Assembly (NCBI RefSeq): GCF_015752285.1
Contig: NZ_JADOUY010000001.1
Span: 186,001 to 250,000 of the forward strand
DNA length: 64,000 bases
Source of the DNA: Mycetocola_A sp015752285
Lineage (GTDB): Bacteria > Actinomycetota > Actinomycetes > Actinomycetales > Microbacteriaceae
Reading direction: 5' to 3'
The position numbers and the translations under genes are program-made. Below are positions 1 through 7,957 of the stretch, piece after piece. The notes beneath the pieces were generated by a model. The model was not told the origin of the DNA and ran no database searches. It saw only the letters and a list, made by a program, of their open reading frames with translations. Each line of letters begins with the position of its first letter. Position 1 is the first letter of the stretch.

Positions 1-75
1 TACCGCAACAAGGCGTATGTGGCCATCAAGAAGCTCATGGACGAGCTCGGCCCTGCACCCATCCACTCGAACTGA
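1..75 (+). CDS. C-terminal end of an unidentified protein (partial)
   Basis: An open frame from base 1 encodes 24 residues ending ...LMDELGPAPIHSN and stops with TGA at 73-75. The gene begins outside the window. The fragment is hydrophilic and contains no motif I recognise, so no function is assigned. It lies 14 bases upstream of the SDR gene on the same strand, so it is probably the preceding gene of the same operon and may act in the same sugar or sugar-acid pathway. Confidence 0.6.
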   Translation, partial: YRNKAYVAIKKLMDELGPAPIHSN

Positions 76-89
76 CTCGGAGAACACTC

Positions 90-860
90 ATGACGTCACC
101 ATTCCCGGAATCCCGGACAGCCATCCTCACCGGCGCCGCATCGCCGAGGGGCATCGGCCGCGCTTCGGCCCATTACCTCGCCGAGCGTGGCTGGAACATC
201 GGCATCATCGACCTCGATGCGGATGCCGCTGCGTCTGTCGCCGCTGAGATCGCCAGCGAACACGGCGTCCTCGCCGCGGGTGCAGGCGCGAACGTCGCGG
301 ACGACGGCCAGGTGCGCGCCGCATTCGACACGCTCGAGGCCGCGCTGCCCCAGGTGGTCGCGCTCGTGAACCTCGCCGGTGTGTCCTCACCCGTTCCCTA
401 CCTCGAAGTGACGGCAGAGGAGTGGAACCGGGTGATGGGCATCAACATGAACGGCGTGCACTTCGCCACCCGTCGCGCCGTCGAGTCGATGGTGAAGAAC
501 GGCGTCGGCCGCGTCGTCAACCTGTCCTCCGTGTCTGCCCAGCGCGGTGGCGGCACCTTCAGCAAGACGGTGTACTCCGCTGCGAAGGCCGGCGTGATCG
601 GGTTCTCGCGAAGCGTCGCCCGCGAGCTCGGCACGGACGGGATCACGGTCAACGTCATCTCCCCAGGCCCGATCGACACCGACATCATGGGTGGAACGCT
701 GACCGAGGAACGCAAGAAAGCCATGGCGGCCGACGGCGTTCTCCCCCGGATCGGCACACCACGCGACATCGCTGCCGCCATCGCCTACCTCATCAGCGAG
801 GACGCCGGATTCGTGACGGGCCAGACCCTGAACGTTGACGGCGGCCTCTACATGCACTGA
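90..860 (+). CDS. SDR-family NAD(P)-dependent oxidoreductase
   Basis: A 256-residue short-chain dehydrogenase/reductase of classical length. Visible motifs are the N-terminal cofactor loop TGAASPRGIG (about residues 14-23), NLAG near residue 94, a catalytic Ser in NLSSVSA, and the Tyr162-x3-Lys166 pair in VYSAAKAG. PGPIDT follows, as in classical SDRs. A GGAGA ribosome site precedes the ATG. It is followed by a small membrane protein and an MFS importer of the organic-anion type, and faces a tetrose-phosphate operon, so I infer oxidation or reduction of a polyol, ketose or sugar acid of about four carbons. The substrate cannot be read from the sequence, and 3-oxoacyl-ACP reductase is an annotation risk for such proteins. 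The SDR family is certain; the role is inferred from neighbours. Confidence 0.88.
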   Translation: MTSPFPESRTAILTGAASPRGIGRASAHYLAERGWNIGIIDLDADAAASVAAEIASEHGVLAAGAGANVADDGQVRAAFDTLEAALPQVVALVNLAGVSSPVPYLEVTAEEWNRVMGINMNGVHFATRRAVESMVKNGVGRVVNLSSVSAQRGGGTFSKTVYSAAKAGVIGFSRSVARELGTDGITVNVISPGPIDTDIMGGTLTEERKKAMAADGVLPRIGTPRDIAAAIAYLISEDAGFVTGQTLNVDGGLYMH

Positions 861-873
861 GGCGGCGTCGATC

Positions 874-984
874 ATGACTGGCACAACAGGTCCCTGGTCC
901 AAAGGGCGCATCCTCTTTCTCGCTCTCGGCATCATTCTCGTCGGCGTCGGAATCTGGTTGATCGCCCCAAGCTTCCTCGGCTGA
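874..984 (+). CDS. small single-span membrane protein (36 aa)
   Basis: A short frame with ATG at 874 and TGA at 982-984 encodes 36 residues: a polar head of about 12 residues with two basic residues, one hydrophobic segment (about residues 13-32, rich in Leu, Ile, Val and Gly), and a short tail ending PSFLG. A GAGGCGG stretch overlapping the SDR stop codon can serve as the ribosome site. It sits between the SDR and the MFS permease on the same strand. By analogy with other small membrane proteins next to transporters it may associate with the permease, but that is inference. The complete TM-like composition and tight spacing argue against chance; there is no recognised family. Confidence 0.5.
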   Translation: MTGTTGPWSKGRILFLALGIILVGVGIWLIAPSFLG

Positions 985-1085
985 TTCACCACACCGCTTT
1001 TCATTCACCTCTGTCCGTTTCACCGGCCTCTCGCGCGCCCAGCGTGAAGGCCTCACCCTGAGAACACCCTCAAAGGAGAGATCCC

Positions 1086-2453
1086 GTGTCCGCTACCACT
1101 CCAGCTGTCGGCACCGACAATGCCCACAGCCCGGCTCTCAAGTCGGCTATTTCGAAGGCGGCACGGCATCTCATGCCGATGCTCGTCATCCTGTACTTCG
1201 TCGCCTTCCTCGACCGAACGAACATCGGCTTCGCCGAAGAAGCGTTGTCGATGGATCGCGGCATCTCTCAGGGCGCGTTCGCGCTCGGTGCCGGGATCTT
1301 CTTCATCGGCTACGCGATCTTCGAGATCCCGAGCAACCTGCTGCTGAAGAAGTTCGGCGCCCGTTTCTGGCTCGCCCGCATCGCGATCACCTGGGGAATC
1401 GTCGCCGCCGCGTTCGCGTTCACCACGAACGACACGATGTTCATCATCCTGCGGTTCCTCCTCGGCGTCACCGAGGCCGGGCTCTTCCCTGGTGTGATCA
1501 TGTTCCTCGCCGAGTGGTTCCCCAACAAGGTGCGTGTGCAGATGTTCGCCATCTTCTACCTGGCACAGCCGTTCTCGCAGATGCTCGGAGCGCCGCTCAG
1601 CGGTGGCCTGATCAGCTTCGGTGACACCCTGACGCCGTGGCACGGCTGGCAGGTGATGTTCTTCGTCGAGGGCATGCTGGCGGTGATAGCCGGTATTGCC
1701 GCACTCTTCTTCCTCGTCAACAGTCCGCAGAAGGCGAAGTTCCTCAATCAGGACGAAAAAGACGCATTGACCCAGGTGATGGCGAAGGAGGATGCCGTCC
1801 GGACCGAAGACGGCCCATCCGGCATCTGGCGCGCGATGGCGAGCTGGAAGGTCTGGTACTTCACCATCATCTACTTCTGCCTCCAGATCGCCGTCTACGG
1901 CACGACGTTCTACCTCCCGCAGCAGGTTGCCGGCCTGATCGGCCAGGACGTCGGCTGGCAGGTCGGACTCATCTCGGCCATCCCGTGGCTCGTCGGACTG
2001 TTTGCCTGCTACTACTTCGGAAAGCACGCATCGACGATCATCCGCCGCCGCAATTGGGGAACGACGTTCTACATCCTCACCGGGCTCGCGATCCTCGGAT
2101 CCGCCTGGGCTGGTGCGAACAACCTGCCGGTCGTCGGGATCCTGTTCATCACGATCGCCGTCGCCAGCTTCCTGTCTGTCGGACCGATCACCTGGTCATA
2201 CCCCACGGCGTTCCTCACCGGAACGGCTGCAGCAGCGGGAATCGGTCTCATCAACTCGCTCGGTAACCTCGGCGGCTTCGTCGCTCCGATCATGCGCACA
2301 GGCATCAACGAGAACGTCCCCACCGACAGCGGCGTGTGGGGAGTCGTCTCGCTCGGCGTCTTCGCGTTCCTCGCCGCAGCGATGCTCTACTGCACCCGGT
2401 TCTTCAAGGCTCGGTCAGATGCGCTGCTCGAAGAGGCACCTCCGGGTCACTGA
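1086..2453 (+). CDS. MFS transporter, anion:cation symporter (ACS) type
   Basis: A 455-residue polytopic protein with about 12 hydrophobic segments and a central cytoplasmic loop near residues 215-255. The first segment contains the ACS-family hallmark FLDRTNIGFAEEAL, as in importers of tartrate, galactonate, hexuronates and phthalate, with an RFLLGVTEAGLFPG stretch typical of the same family. The start is GTG at 1086, supported by AAAGGAGAGA just upstream. ACS carriers normally import organic anions with protons, so together with the DUF1537 kinase nearby the substrate is plausibly a sugar acid such as a tetronate. The gene ends just before a strong terminator hairpin, closing the + strand operon that begins before base 1. 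Confidence 0.88.
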   Translation: MSATTPAVGTDNAHSPALKSAISKAARHLMPMLVILYFVAFLDRTNIGFAEEALSMDRGISQGAFALGAGIFFIGYAIFEIPSNLLLKKFGARFWLARIAITWGIVAAAFAFTTNDTMFIILRFLLGVTEAGLFPGVIMFLAEWFPNKVRVQMFAIFYLAQPFSQMLGAPLSGGLISFGDTLTPWHGWQVMFFVEGMLAVIAGIAALFFLVNSPQKAKFLNQDEKDALTQVMAKEDAVRTEDGPSGIWRAMASWKVWYFTIIYFCLQIAVYGTTFYLPQQVAGLIGQDVGWQVGLISAIPWLVGLFACYYFGKHASTIIRRRNWGTTFYILTGLAILGSAWAGANNLPVVGILFITIAVASFLSVGPITWSYPTAFLTGTAAAAGIGLINSLGNLGGFVAPIMRTGINENVPTDSGVWGVVSLGVFAFLAAAMLYCTRFFKARSDALLEEAPPGH

Positions 2454-2469
2454 TCGACGATCGCACACG

Positions 2470-2507
2470 AACCGGGCCGGGTCTGCAGAGACCCGGCCCG
2501 GTTTTTT
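2470..2507 (+). terminator. rho-independent terminator after the MFS gene
   Basis: A perfect 15-bp stem (2470-2484 with 2489-2503) closes a GCAG tetraloop and runs into six T residues (2502-2507). It lies between the convergent MFS and GntR genes. The U-tract is on the + strand, so it mainly ends the + strand operon; the stem may also slow transcription arriving from the - strand. Confidence 0.92.
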
Positions 2508-2524
2508 GTGGAACTGCGAACGGC

Positions 2525-3259
2525 TCAGTGAACGTGAACGTCAGGCGTGTGGGCATCCGTGCGTGACCGGAAGCGCACCTTCTCGATGTGATCCCGCATC
2601 GAGGCTGCCGCGGCATCGGGCTTGCCGGTGCGGAAAGCGTCGAGGATGAGCGCGTGTTCGGCGACAGCGTCGTCGGCGTCGGTCACCCCGCTGAGGACGG
2701 TCTGGCGCATGCGGTGGACCCTCGTCGAGATGGCCTCAGACATGTCGATCAGAAAAGGGTTGTCTGTGCCCTCGAAGATGAGGTGGTGGAAGTTCCAGTC
2801 GACGGTGAAGTACTGGCGCAGCAGGGCAACGGTGAGACCGTCGGTCGCAGCAGCGGCCCTCACCGTTGCGGTGACCGTGCGGTGCTCGGCGAGAGCGGCT
2901 TCGAGCCGGGGAACGAGAGCGTCGGCGTGCCGGGCGGCGAGAGCCGCAGCTCCACCCTCGAGCACGATGCGGGTGTCGAACAGCGATTCGAGCTGACCAT
3001 CGGTGATCTGCGGCGCGACCCGGTACCCCTTCAGCGGTTCGCGTGTGACGAGCCCCGTGCGTTCCAGCTGCACGAGTGCTTCGCGCACGGGAGTCGGTGA
3101 CACCTTCAGGTCGCGGGCGATCGCGTCGATCGAGAGCCGGGTGCCCGGCGCGATCGCCTGCCCGACGAGCATGTCGAGAACGAGGTCGTACACCCGATCG
3201 CGCAGCCCCTTGCGTTCGATCAGAACCGAATCACCCAGGGGATACGTGGATTCTGACAT
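2525..3259 (-). CDS. GntR-family transcriptional regulator (FadR/FCD type)
   Basis: Encodes 244 residues from the ATG at 3259, which has GAGGAGAACGC before it. An upstream in-frame start at 3319 lies inside the preceding gene and is less likely. The N-terminal winged helix (about residues 15-80, with SPTPVREALVQLERTGLVTREP) is typical of GntR. The C-terminal all-helical part carries the FCD pattern, including a LEGGAAALAARHA helix and His residues in FHHLIFEG and RDHIEKV that usually bind a metal and an acid ligand. It is the last gene of the kinase/isomerase operon, 16 bases after the TIM-like gene. I infer it controls both divergent transcripts through the palindrome at 6373-6384, with a sugar acid or sugar phosphate as inducer. 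Confidence 0.87.
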   Translation of the reverse strand: MSESTYPLGDSVLIERKGLRDRVYDLVLDMLVGQAIAPGTRLSIDAIARDLKVSPTPVREALVQLERTGLVTREPLKGYRVAPQITDGQLESLFDTRIVLEGGAAALAARHADALVPRLEAALAEHRTVTATVRAAAATDGLTVALLRQYFTVDWNFHHLIFEGTDNPFLIDMSEAISTRVHRMRQTVLSGVTDADDAVAEHALILDAFRTGKPDAAAASMRDHIEKVRFRSRTDAHTPDVHVH

Positions 3260-3275
3260 GCGTTCTCCTCGGGCT

Positions 3276-4085
3276 TCAGGTACCGAGACTATCAATGTGT
3301 CCCTGGCCGGATGCCGCATCGCCGGCTTCGTCGAGGATGGCCGTCAACGATTCGACGTCGTGCGCGAACCGCCCGAGGAAGAGACCGTCGACTCCGTCCG
3401 CGATTTCGCTCAGAAGACCGGGGCCGGCGCTGCCGCCGTAGATGACCGCTGACGCGGGAAAGTCGGGGAGGGTTCGCAGGTGATCACGGAGTGCCGAGCA
3501 CACGGTCCGAATGTGACCGGCCGATGCGGGTTCAGATGCTCCGATCGCCCAGTGCGGTTCGTAGGCGACGAGGACGCGACCGCCGTTGCCTGCCCTGCGA
3601 CTGGGCGCGAGCGCCGATTCGATCTGGCGGATGCACTCGGCGACCGCCTCCTCAGCCCGTCCCTGCTCGACCTCACCGACGCAGAGCACCGGGTCGAGGC
3701 CGTTGCGGAGCGCGGCAGCCGTCTTCAGACCGACGATCTCGTCGGTCTCCCCGAACATCCTCCTTCGTTCAGCGTGCCCGACTTCGACCACCCTGCAGCC
3801 GAGTTCGGCGATCTCGGCCCCGCTGACTTCACCGGTGAAGGCTCCGGTGTCTTCGGTGCTGAGGTCCTGAGCACCGACGAGGGCGAGAGAGCCGAGCAGG
3901 TCGATCGCAGCGGGAACCGACAGGTAGGTGGGGATGACGAAGAGTTCGACGTTTCCGCTCACGATCGCGGGGTGCTCCGCGGCGATCCGGGCGACATCGC
4001 TGCACCACTCGACGGTGCGAGCATGAGAGAAGTACATCTTGTGGCTCACCCCGATTACCAACCGGGGCGAACCGGCGAGCGGCAT
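3276..4085 (-). CDS. lerI: triosephosphate isomerase-family protein, probable L-erythrulose-1-phosphate isomerase
   Basis: A 269-residue TIM-barrel isomerase. The catalytic set of the family is present: Lys16 in SHKMYF (replacing the usual NWKMN), His104 in VGHAERR, Glu176 in YEPHWAIG and the phosphate loop YGGSAGP. The altered first motif is typical of the paralogous EryH/LerI group rather than glycolytic TIM. Its ATG overlaps the stop of the RpiB-type gene (ATGA), indicating translational coupling. In Mycobacterium smegmatis, a DhaK-type kinase (LerK), a TIM-type isomerase (LerI) and an RpiB-type isomerase (DerI) convert L-erythrulose to erythrose-4-phosphate; the same trio is adjacent here. 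A second triosephosphate isomerase is the alternative. The family is secure, the substrate inferred from the trio. Confidence 0.82.
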   Translation of the reverse strand: MPLAGSPRLVIGVSHKMYFSHARTVEWCSDVARIAAEHPAIVSGNVELFVIPTYLSVPAAIDLLGSLALVGAQDLSTEDTGAFTGEVSGAEIAELGCRVVEVGHAERRRMFGETDEIVGLKTAAALRNGLDPVLCVGEVEQGRAEEAVAECIRQIESALAPSRRAGNGGRVLVAYEPHWAIGASEPASAGHIRTVCSALRDHLRTLPDFPASAVIYGGSAGPGLLSEIADGVDGLFLGRFAHDVESLTAILDEAGDAASGQGHIDSLGT

Positions 4086-4543
4086 CAGACGCCTTCGTAG
4101 CTGCGGATCTCCTGCACCTTGTCGTTCGATGCGCTCGATTCGTCGAACGTGTAGGTGAGCCACTCGCGAACGAGGCGGCGGGCGAGTTCGATGCCGACGA
4201 CACGCTGGCCCATGCAGAGCACCTGCGCGTTGTTCGACAGAACGGCACGTTCGACCGAGAACCCGTCGTGCGCGGTGACGGCGCGAACACCGGCGACCTT
4301 GTTGGCGGCGATGGCGACGCCGAGGCCGGTTCCGCAAATGAGGAGAGCACGGTCCGCGTCTCCCCGTGCCACCATCTCGGCTGCGGCGATGGCGATGGTC
4401 GGGTAGTTGGTGTGACCATCGGCGTTCACACCGACGTCGGTGACGGAGGCGACGAGGTCGTGAGCCTCGAGGTCGGCCTTCAAGCGTTCCTTGTACTCGA
4501 ATCCTGCGTCGTCACAGCCGACGACAATGCGAAGTGCGCTCAT
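4085..4543 (-). CDS. derI: RpiB/LacA-family isomerase, probable D-erythrulose-4-phosphate isomerase
   Basis: A 152-residue protein of the RpiB fold. It has GCDDAGFEYKE at the N-terminus (the usual GSDHAG has Asp in place of His), the catalytic Cys70 in LICGTGLGVAIAANK, and the NNAQVLCMGQRVVG segment. The DDAG variant suits the EryI/DerI branch, which interconverts erythrulose-4-phosphate and erythrose-4-phosphate, rather than ribose-5-phosphate isomerase. Its stop overlaps the next start and it lies 27 bases after the kinase gene, placing it in the middle of the operon kinase-derI-lerI-gntR. The product would enter the pentose phosphate pathway as erythrose-4-phosphate. Confidence 0.82.
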   Translation of the reverse strand: MSALRIVVGCDDAGFEYKERLKADLEAHDLVASVTDVGVNADGHTNYPTIAIAAAEMVARGDADRALLICGTGLGVAIAANKVAGVRAVTAHDGFSVERAVLSNNAQVLCMGQRVVGIELARRLVREWLTYTFDESSASNDKVQEIRSYEGV

Positions 4544-4570
4544 GGTGGTGCTCCTTTTTCGTGAGGTGGG

Positions 4571-6310
4571 TCAGTGGTTGGATGCTCCGCGGAGCACCTC
4601 GAGGACGGCCGCAGTGATCATCGCGAGCGAGACGGCGCCTGGGTCGGCGACGCCAAGCGCCTTCTCACCGTGCGAACGCGCGCGGCCCATGCCCGGCATC
4701 ATGTCTGCGGTGGCGTCTGCGGCGTTCTGAGCTGCCGCGCTCGCGGTCGACCAGGCGTCGACCAGCGTGTCGCCGGATGCCACATGATCGTCAAGGGTCG
4801 CTGCGAAGGGGACGAGTGCGTCGACCATCGTCTTGTCTCCGACGCTGGCTTTGCCGAAGTCCATGACGGCCTGTCGTGCCGCGCTGACACCCGTCGCAAC
4901 AGCGGCGGCCTCGACGGGCGTCGTGTTGCCGAGGTTCTCGCCGACGGTGCGCAGGATGACACCCCAGATGGCTCCGGAGGTTCCACCGCCGCGATTGGAC
5001 CAGGCATCGGCGGCTGAGGCCAGAACGCTCTGAGCACCGGCATCCTTGCCCAGGGACTCCCGCGCAGCGACAATCGCGGCGTGCGACCCGCGCTTCATCC
5101 CGATGCCGTGGTCGCCGTCGCCGGCGATCGCATCGATCCGGCCGAGTTCGTCGGCGTTCTCGTCGATCACGGTGACGATCGCCTCGAGTGCGCTCACGAT
5201 GATCGTTGCTGCACGGCGCGACTCGTCGCTCGACTCGGGGATGACCTCGTCGGCCACGGAGTCATCGATGTCGCCGCGCTGGACGAGCGAGCCGGTGTCG
5301 ACGGATCCGGTGCGGAACGCCGGGGTGTCTGCCGGGGCGCTCCAGAGCGTCTCCAGTTCGTCGTCGAGCCAGAGCAGCGTCAGCGACACCCCTGCCATGT
5401 CGAAGCTCGTGCAGAACTCGCCGACCTGCGGGTCGACGATCTCCGCGCCGGCTGCTTCGAGCAGCCCAGCGACCCGCGAGAAGACGAGGTAGAGCTCTTC
5501 GTTCTTGACCGAGCCGAGGCCGTTGAGAATGGGAACCACGCGGGCGCCGTCGACGGACACCCCCGCCGGGATCTCCGCGTCGGTCAGCAGGCGCTCGATG
5601 AACAGTTCGGCCAGGCCGTCTGCCGTCGGAATGTCGACCTCGTCGATGCCCGGTTCTCCGTGGATGCCGAGTCCGATCGCCATGCGCCCCTCCGGCACGG
5701 AGAACAGCGGTTCGTCTGCGCCGGGGAGCGTGCAGCCGGTGAACGCGACACCCATCGAGCGTGTGCGGTCGTTGGCGAGGATCGCGGCGCGTTCGACGCC
5801 GTCGATGTCGTACCCGGCAGCCGCAGCTGCGCCGGCGACCTTGAAGACGGTGAGGTCGCCGGCGATGCCCCGACGCCTCTCCTTCTCGTCGGCAGGGGCG
5901 CTGAAGATGTCATCGGTGACGGTGACCGTGCGGCAGTCGATGCCCTCGGCGCGGAGCTTGTCCTGGGCTTCGGTGAAGTGCAGCACGTCGCCGGCATAGT
6001 TGCCGTAGCTGAGCAGGATGCCGCGGCCCTGGTCGCTCGTCCGAGCGACGGATTCCACCTGCTGGGCAGACGGCGACGCGAACAGGTTGCCCATCGCTGC
6101 GCCGTGCGCGAGCCCGTGACCGACGAGCCCGCCGAACGCCGGGTAGTGTCCTGAGCCGCCACCGATGACGAGAGACACCGTGGGTTCCTCGGATCGGGTC
6201 GAGCGGGTGACACCGCCCGAGACCTTGCGGACCCAGCGTCCGTTGGCGCGAACGAAACCATCGATCATTTCGTCGGCGAAGTTCTCGGGTTCGTTCCACA
6301 GCCTGGTCAT
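4571..6310 (-). CDS. lerK: DhaK-DhaL fused kinase, probable L-erythrulose kinase
   Basis: A 579-residue ATP-dependent kinase of the single-chain dihydroxyacetone kinase type. The DhaK half (residues 1-330) has GGGSGHYPAFGG and His217 in GLGIHGEPG, the residue that binds the ketone covalently as a hemiaminal. The DhaL half (about 370-579) has the metal-binding DGDHGIG at 398-404. A linker of about 40 residues joins them. I chose the ATG at 6310 because AGGAAG lies six bases upstream; a longer start at 6325 is possible. It is the first gene of the - strand operon and transcribes away from the DUF1537 kinase. Adjacency to TIM- and RpiB-type isomerases points to L-erythrulose; plain dihydroxyacetone or glycerone use is the alternative. 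Confidence 0.84.
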   Translation of the reverse strand: MTRLWNEPENFADEMIDGFVRANGRWVRKVSGGVTRSTRSEEPTVSLVIGGGSGHYPAFGGLVGHGLAHGAAMGNLFASPSAQQVESVARTSDQGRGILLSYGNYAGDVLHFTEAQDKLRAEGIDCRTVTVTDDIFSAPADEKERRRGIAGDLTVFKVAGAAAAAGYDIDGVERAAILANDRTRSMGVAFTGCTLPGADEPLFSVPEGRMAIGLGIHGEPGIDEVDIPTADGLAELFIERLLTDAEIPAGVSVDGARVVPILNGLGSVKNEELYLVFSRVAGLLEAAGAEIVDPQVGEFCTSFDMAGVSLTLLWLDDELETLWSAPADTPAFRTGSVDTGSLVQRGDIDDSVADEVIPESSDESRRAATIIVSALEAIVTVIDENADELGRIDAIAGDGDHGIGMKRGSHAAIVAARESLGKDAGAQSVLASAADAWSNRGGGTSGAIWGVILRTVGENLGNTTPVEAAAVATGVSAARQAVMDFGKASVGDKTMVDALVPFAATLDDHVASGDTLVDAWSTASAAAQNAADATADMMPGMGRARSHGEKALGVADPGAVSLAMITAAVLEVLRGASNH

Positions 6311-6372
6311 CGCGTGCTTCCTCATCGTTGAGCCGTATATGGGGCGGTCGGCACCTGTCCGATCTGCAGCTA

Positions 6373-6384
6373 ATCCTATAGGAT
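6373..6384. promoter_or_regulatory. perfect palindromic operator between divergent kinase genes
   Basis: ATCCTATAGGAT is a perfect 12-bp palindrome in an AT-rich patch of the 164-base divergent region between the DhaKL and DUF1537 genes. FCD-type GntR proteins commonly bind short palindromes of this form. The GntR regulator encoded in the same operon is the natural candidate; binding is inferred. Confidence 0.6.
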
Positions 6385-6474
6385 ATTTTCGATGAGTGCA
6401 CGGGGTCGTGCACGCGGCGGACTGCCACAGTGACGATGGATGCCGACCGGGTCGGCGAACGCAGACGGAGCAGC

Positions 6475-7947
6475 ATGAGCGACAGCACAGAACCACTTCC
6501 CACCCGAAGCGCGGACCAGTTGAGGGCCGCCGTTCCCGACGCCAGGGAGATCGCCGGCGCTCGCGCGCGCATCCGCGATGCGAATGCATCCGCCCGGAGA
6601 TGGGTGATCGTCCTCGACGACGATCCCACCGGAAGCCAGTCGGTGCACGACACCCCCGTTCTCACACGCTGGCAGCGAGACGACCTGCTCTGGGCCTTCG
6701 ACCAGCCGGGCAACGGATTCTTCATCCTCACGAACACGCGTGGTCTCAACGACGACGAAGCGCGCGCGAGAATGACGGATGTCTCGGAGCAGATCCGCAG
6801 CGCGGCACTCGAGCGGGGCGCGAACTACACGCTCATCGCACGGGGCGACTCGACACTGCGCGGACACTACCCGCTCGAAACCGACCTGCTCATCGACGAA
6901 GCTCGATCGGCCGGCACACCGTACGACGCTCTGCTTCTCGCGCCCGCCTACCTCGCGGCCGGACGGATCACCGTCGACGACGTCCACTATGTCGGCTCGG
7001 GCGACACCTTCACCCCGGTGGGGCAGTCGAGTTATGCCCGCGATGCGACGTTCGGGTTCACGTCATCGAACCTCAGGGACTACGTCGAGGAGAAGACCGC
7101 AGGAACGCGGCACGCAGGGGATGTGACCAGTATCGGTCTCGACGACATCCGCAGCGGAGGAATCCACCGGGTCCGCGACATCATTCTCGGCTGTACCGAC
7201 GCGGCCCCCGTGGTGGTGAACGCGCTCGACGACAGCGATCTCGACGTCGTCGTTTTGGGCATCCTCGCCGCCGAAGAGGCGGGTGCCCGAATTCTCACGC
7301 GCAGCGGGCCGTCGTTCGCCGCCGCGCGCCTCGGTGTCTCCGGCCGTGCTCCGCTGACCCATGACGAGATCTTCTCTGCCAGGAACAGGCCGGGAAACGG
7401 CCTCATCGTCGTCGGCTCGCACGTCGAGCTGACCACGAGGCAGGTGGCCCGGCTACGCTCCGATCTGCCGGACATCGAGACCGTCGAACTCGACGTGCCG
7501 AAACTGCTCGACCAGGCGACATCGGCCGAGGAGCTGGATCGATGCGGCACTGCTCTGGTCGCTGCCCTCGGTCGCTCTGATGCGCTGCTCGCCTCGAGCC
7601 GCGAACAGATCGTCGGTGAGACAGGGCATTCCAGCCTGGTGATCGCCCAGACCGTGTCGTCGGCGCTGATCAGCCTCACCTCCCGGGCGGTTCAGGAAAC
7701 ACCGCCAGCATGGGTGCTCGCCAAAGGCGGAATCACGTCGAGCGACGTGGCAACGGACGGACTCAGAATTCGGCGGGCCACGGTCGCAGGCCAACTCTTC
7801 CCCGGAATCGTCTCGCTCTGGCTGAACGAGGGCGAAGACAGCCAGGAGCTCGACGGCCTGCCATACGTCGTGTTCGCCGGGAACGTCGGCGACGATGCGA
7901 CGCTCGCCGCTGCGGTCCGGATCCTGCGCGGCGATTCGAACGGCTGA
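6475..7947 (+). CDS. four-carbon acid sugar kinase family protein (DUF1537)
   Basis: Encodes 490 residues from ATG 6475, preceded by CGGAG; a longer in-frame start at 6430 lacks a good site. The N-terminal substrate-binding half carries DDDPTGSQSVHD (residues 48-59) and the RGDSTLRGHYPLE segment. The C-terminal nucleotide-binding half has VVGSHVELTTRQV and AKGGITSSDVA. These are the two parts of the OtnK/DtnK family, which phosphorylates 3-oxo-tetronates or D-threonate at C4. The usual partners (PdxA2, OtnC aldolase, OtnI) are not seen in the window. The gene is divergent from the lerK operon and shares its putative operator. The sugar-acid kinase family is secure; the exact acid is unknown. 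Confidence 0.84.
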   Translation: MSDSTEPLPTRSADQLRAAVPDAREIAGARARIRDANASARRWVIVLDDDPTGSQSVHDTPVLTRWQRDDLLWAFDQPGNGFFILTNTRGLNDDEARARMTDVSEQIRSAALERGANYTLIARGDSTLRGHYPLETDLLIDEARSAGTPYDALLLAPAYLAAGRITVDDVHYVGSGDTFTPVGQSSYARDATFGFTSSNLRDYVEEKTAGTRHAGDVTSIGLDDIRSGGIHRVRDIILGCTDAAPVVVNALDDSDLDVVVLGILAAEEAGARILTRSGPSFAAARLGVSGRAPLTHDEIFSARNRPGNGLIVVGSHVELTTRQVARLRSDLPDIETVELDVPKLLDQATSAEELDRCGTALVAALGRSDALLASSREQIVGETGHSSLVIAQTVSSALISLTSRAVQETPPAWVLAKGGITSSDVATDGLRIRRATVAGQLFPGIVSLWLNEGEDSQELDGLPYVVFAGNVGDDATLAAAVRILRGDSNG

Positions 7948-7957
7948 CGCGATCGAC

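Noticed and set aside
387..1004. Long frame on the - strand opposite the SDR gene
   Set aside because: Antisense to a clear SDR gene, with Arg/Gly/Asp-rich composition and no motif; a shadow of codon bias.
1053..2027. 324-codon frame opposite the MFS permease
   Set aside because: Highly charged, Glu/Arg-rich translation typical of the reverse frame of a membrane protein gene.
6373..6384. Possible -10 promoter element instead of an operator
   Set aside because: The TATAGGAT core could act as a -10, but the full symmetric match favours a regulator site; kept only as operator.
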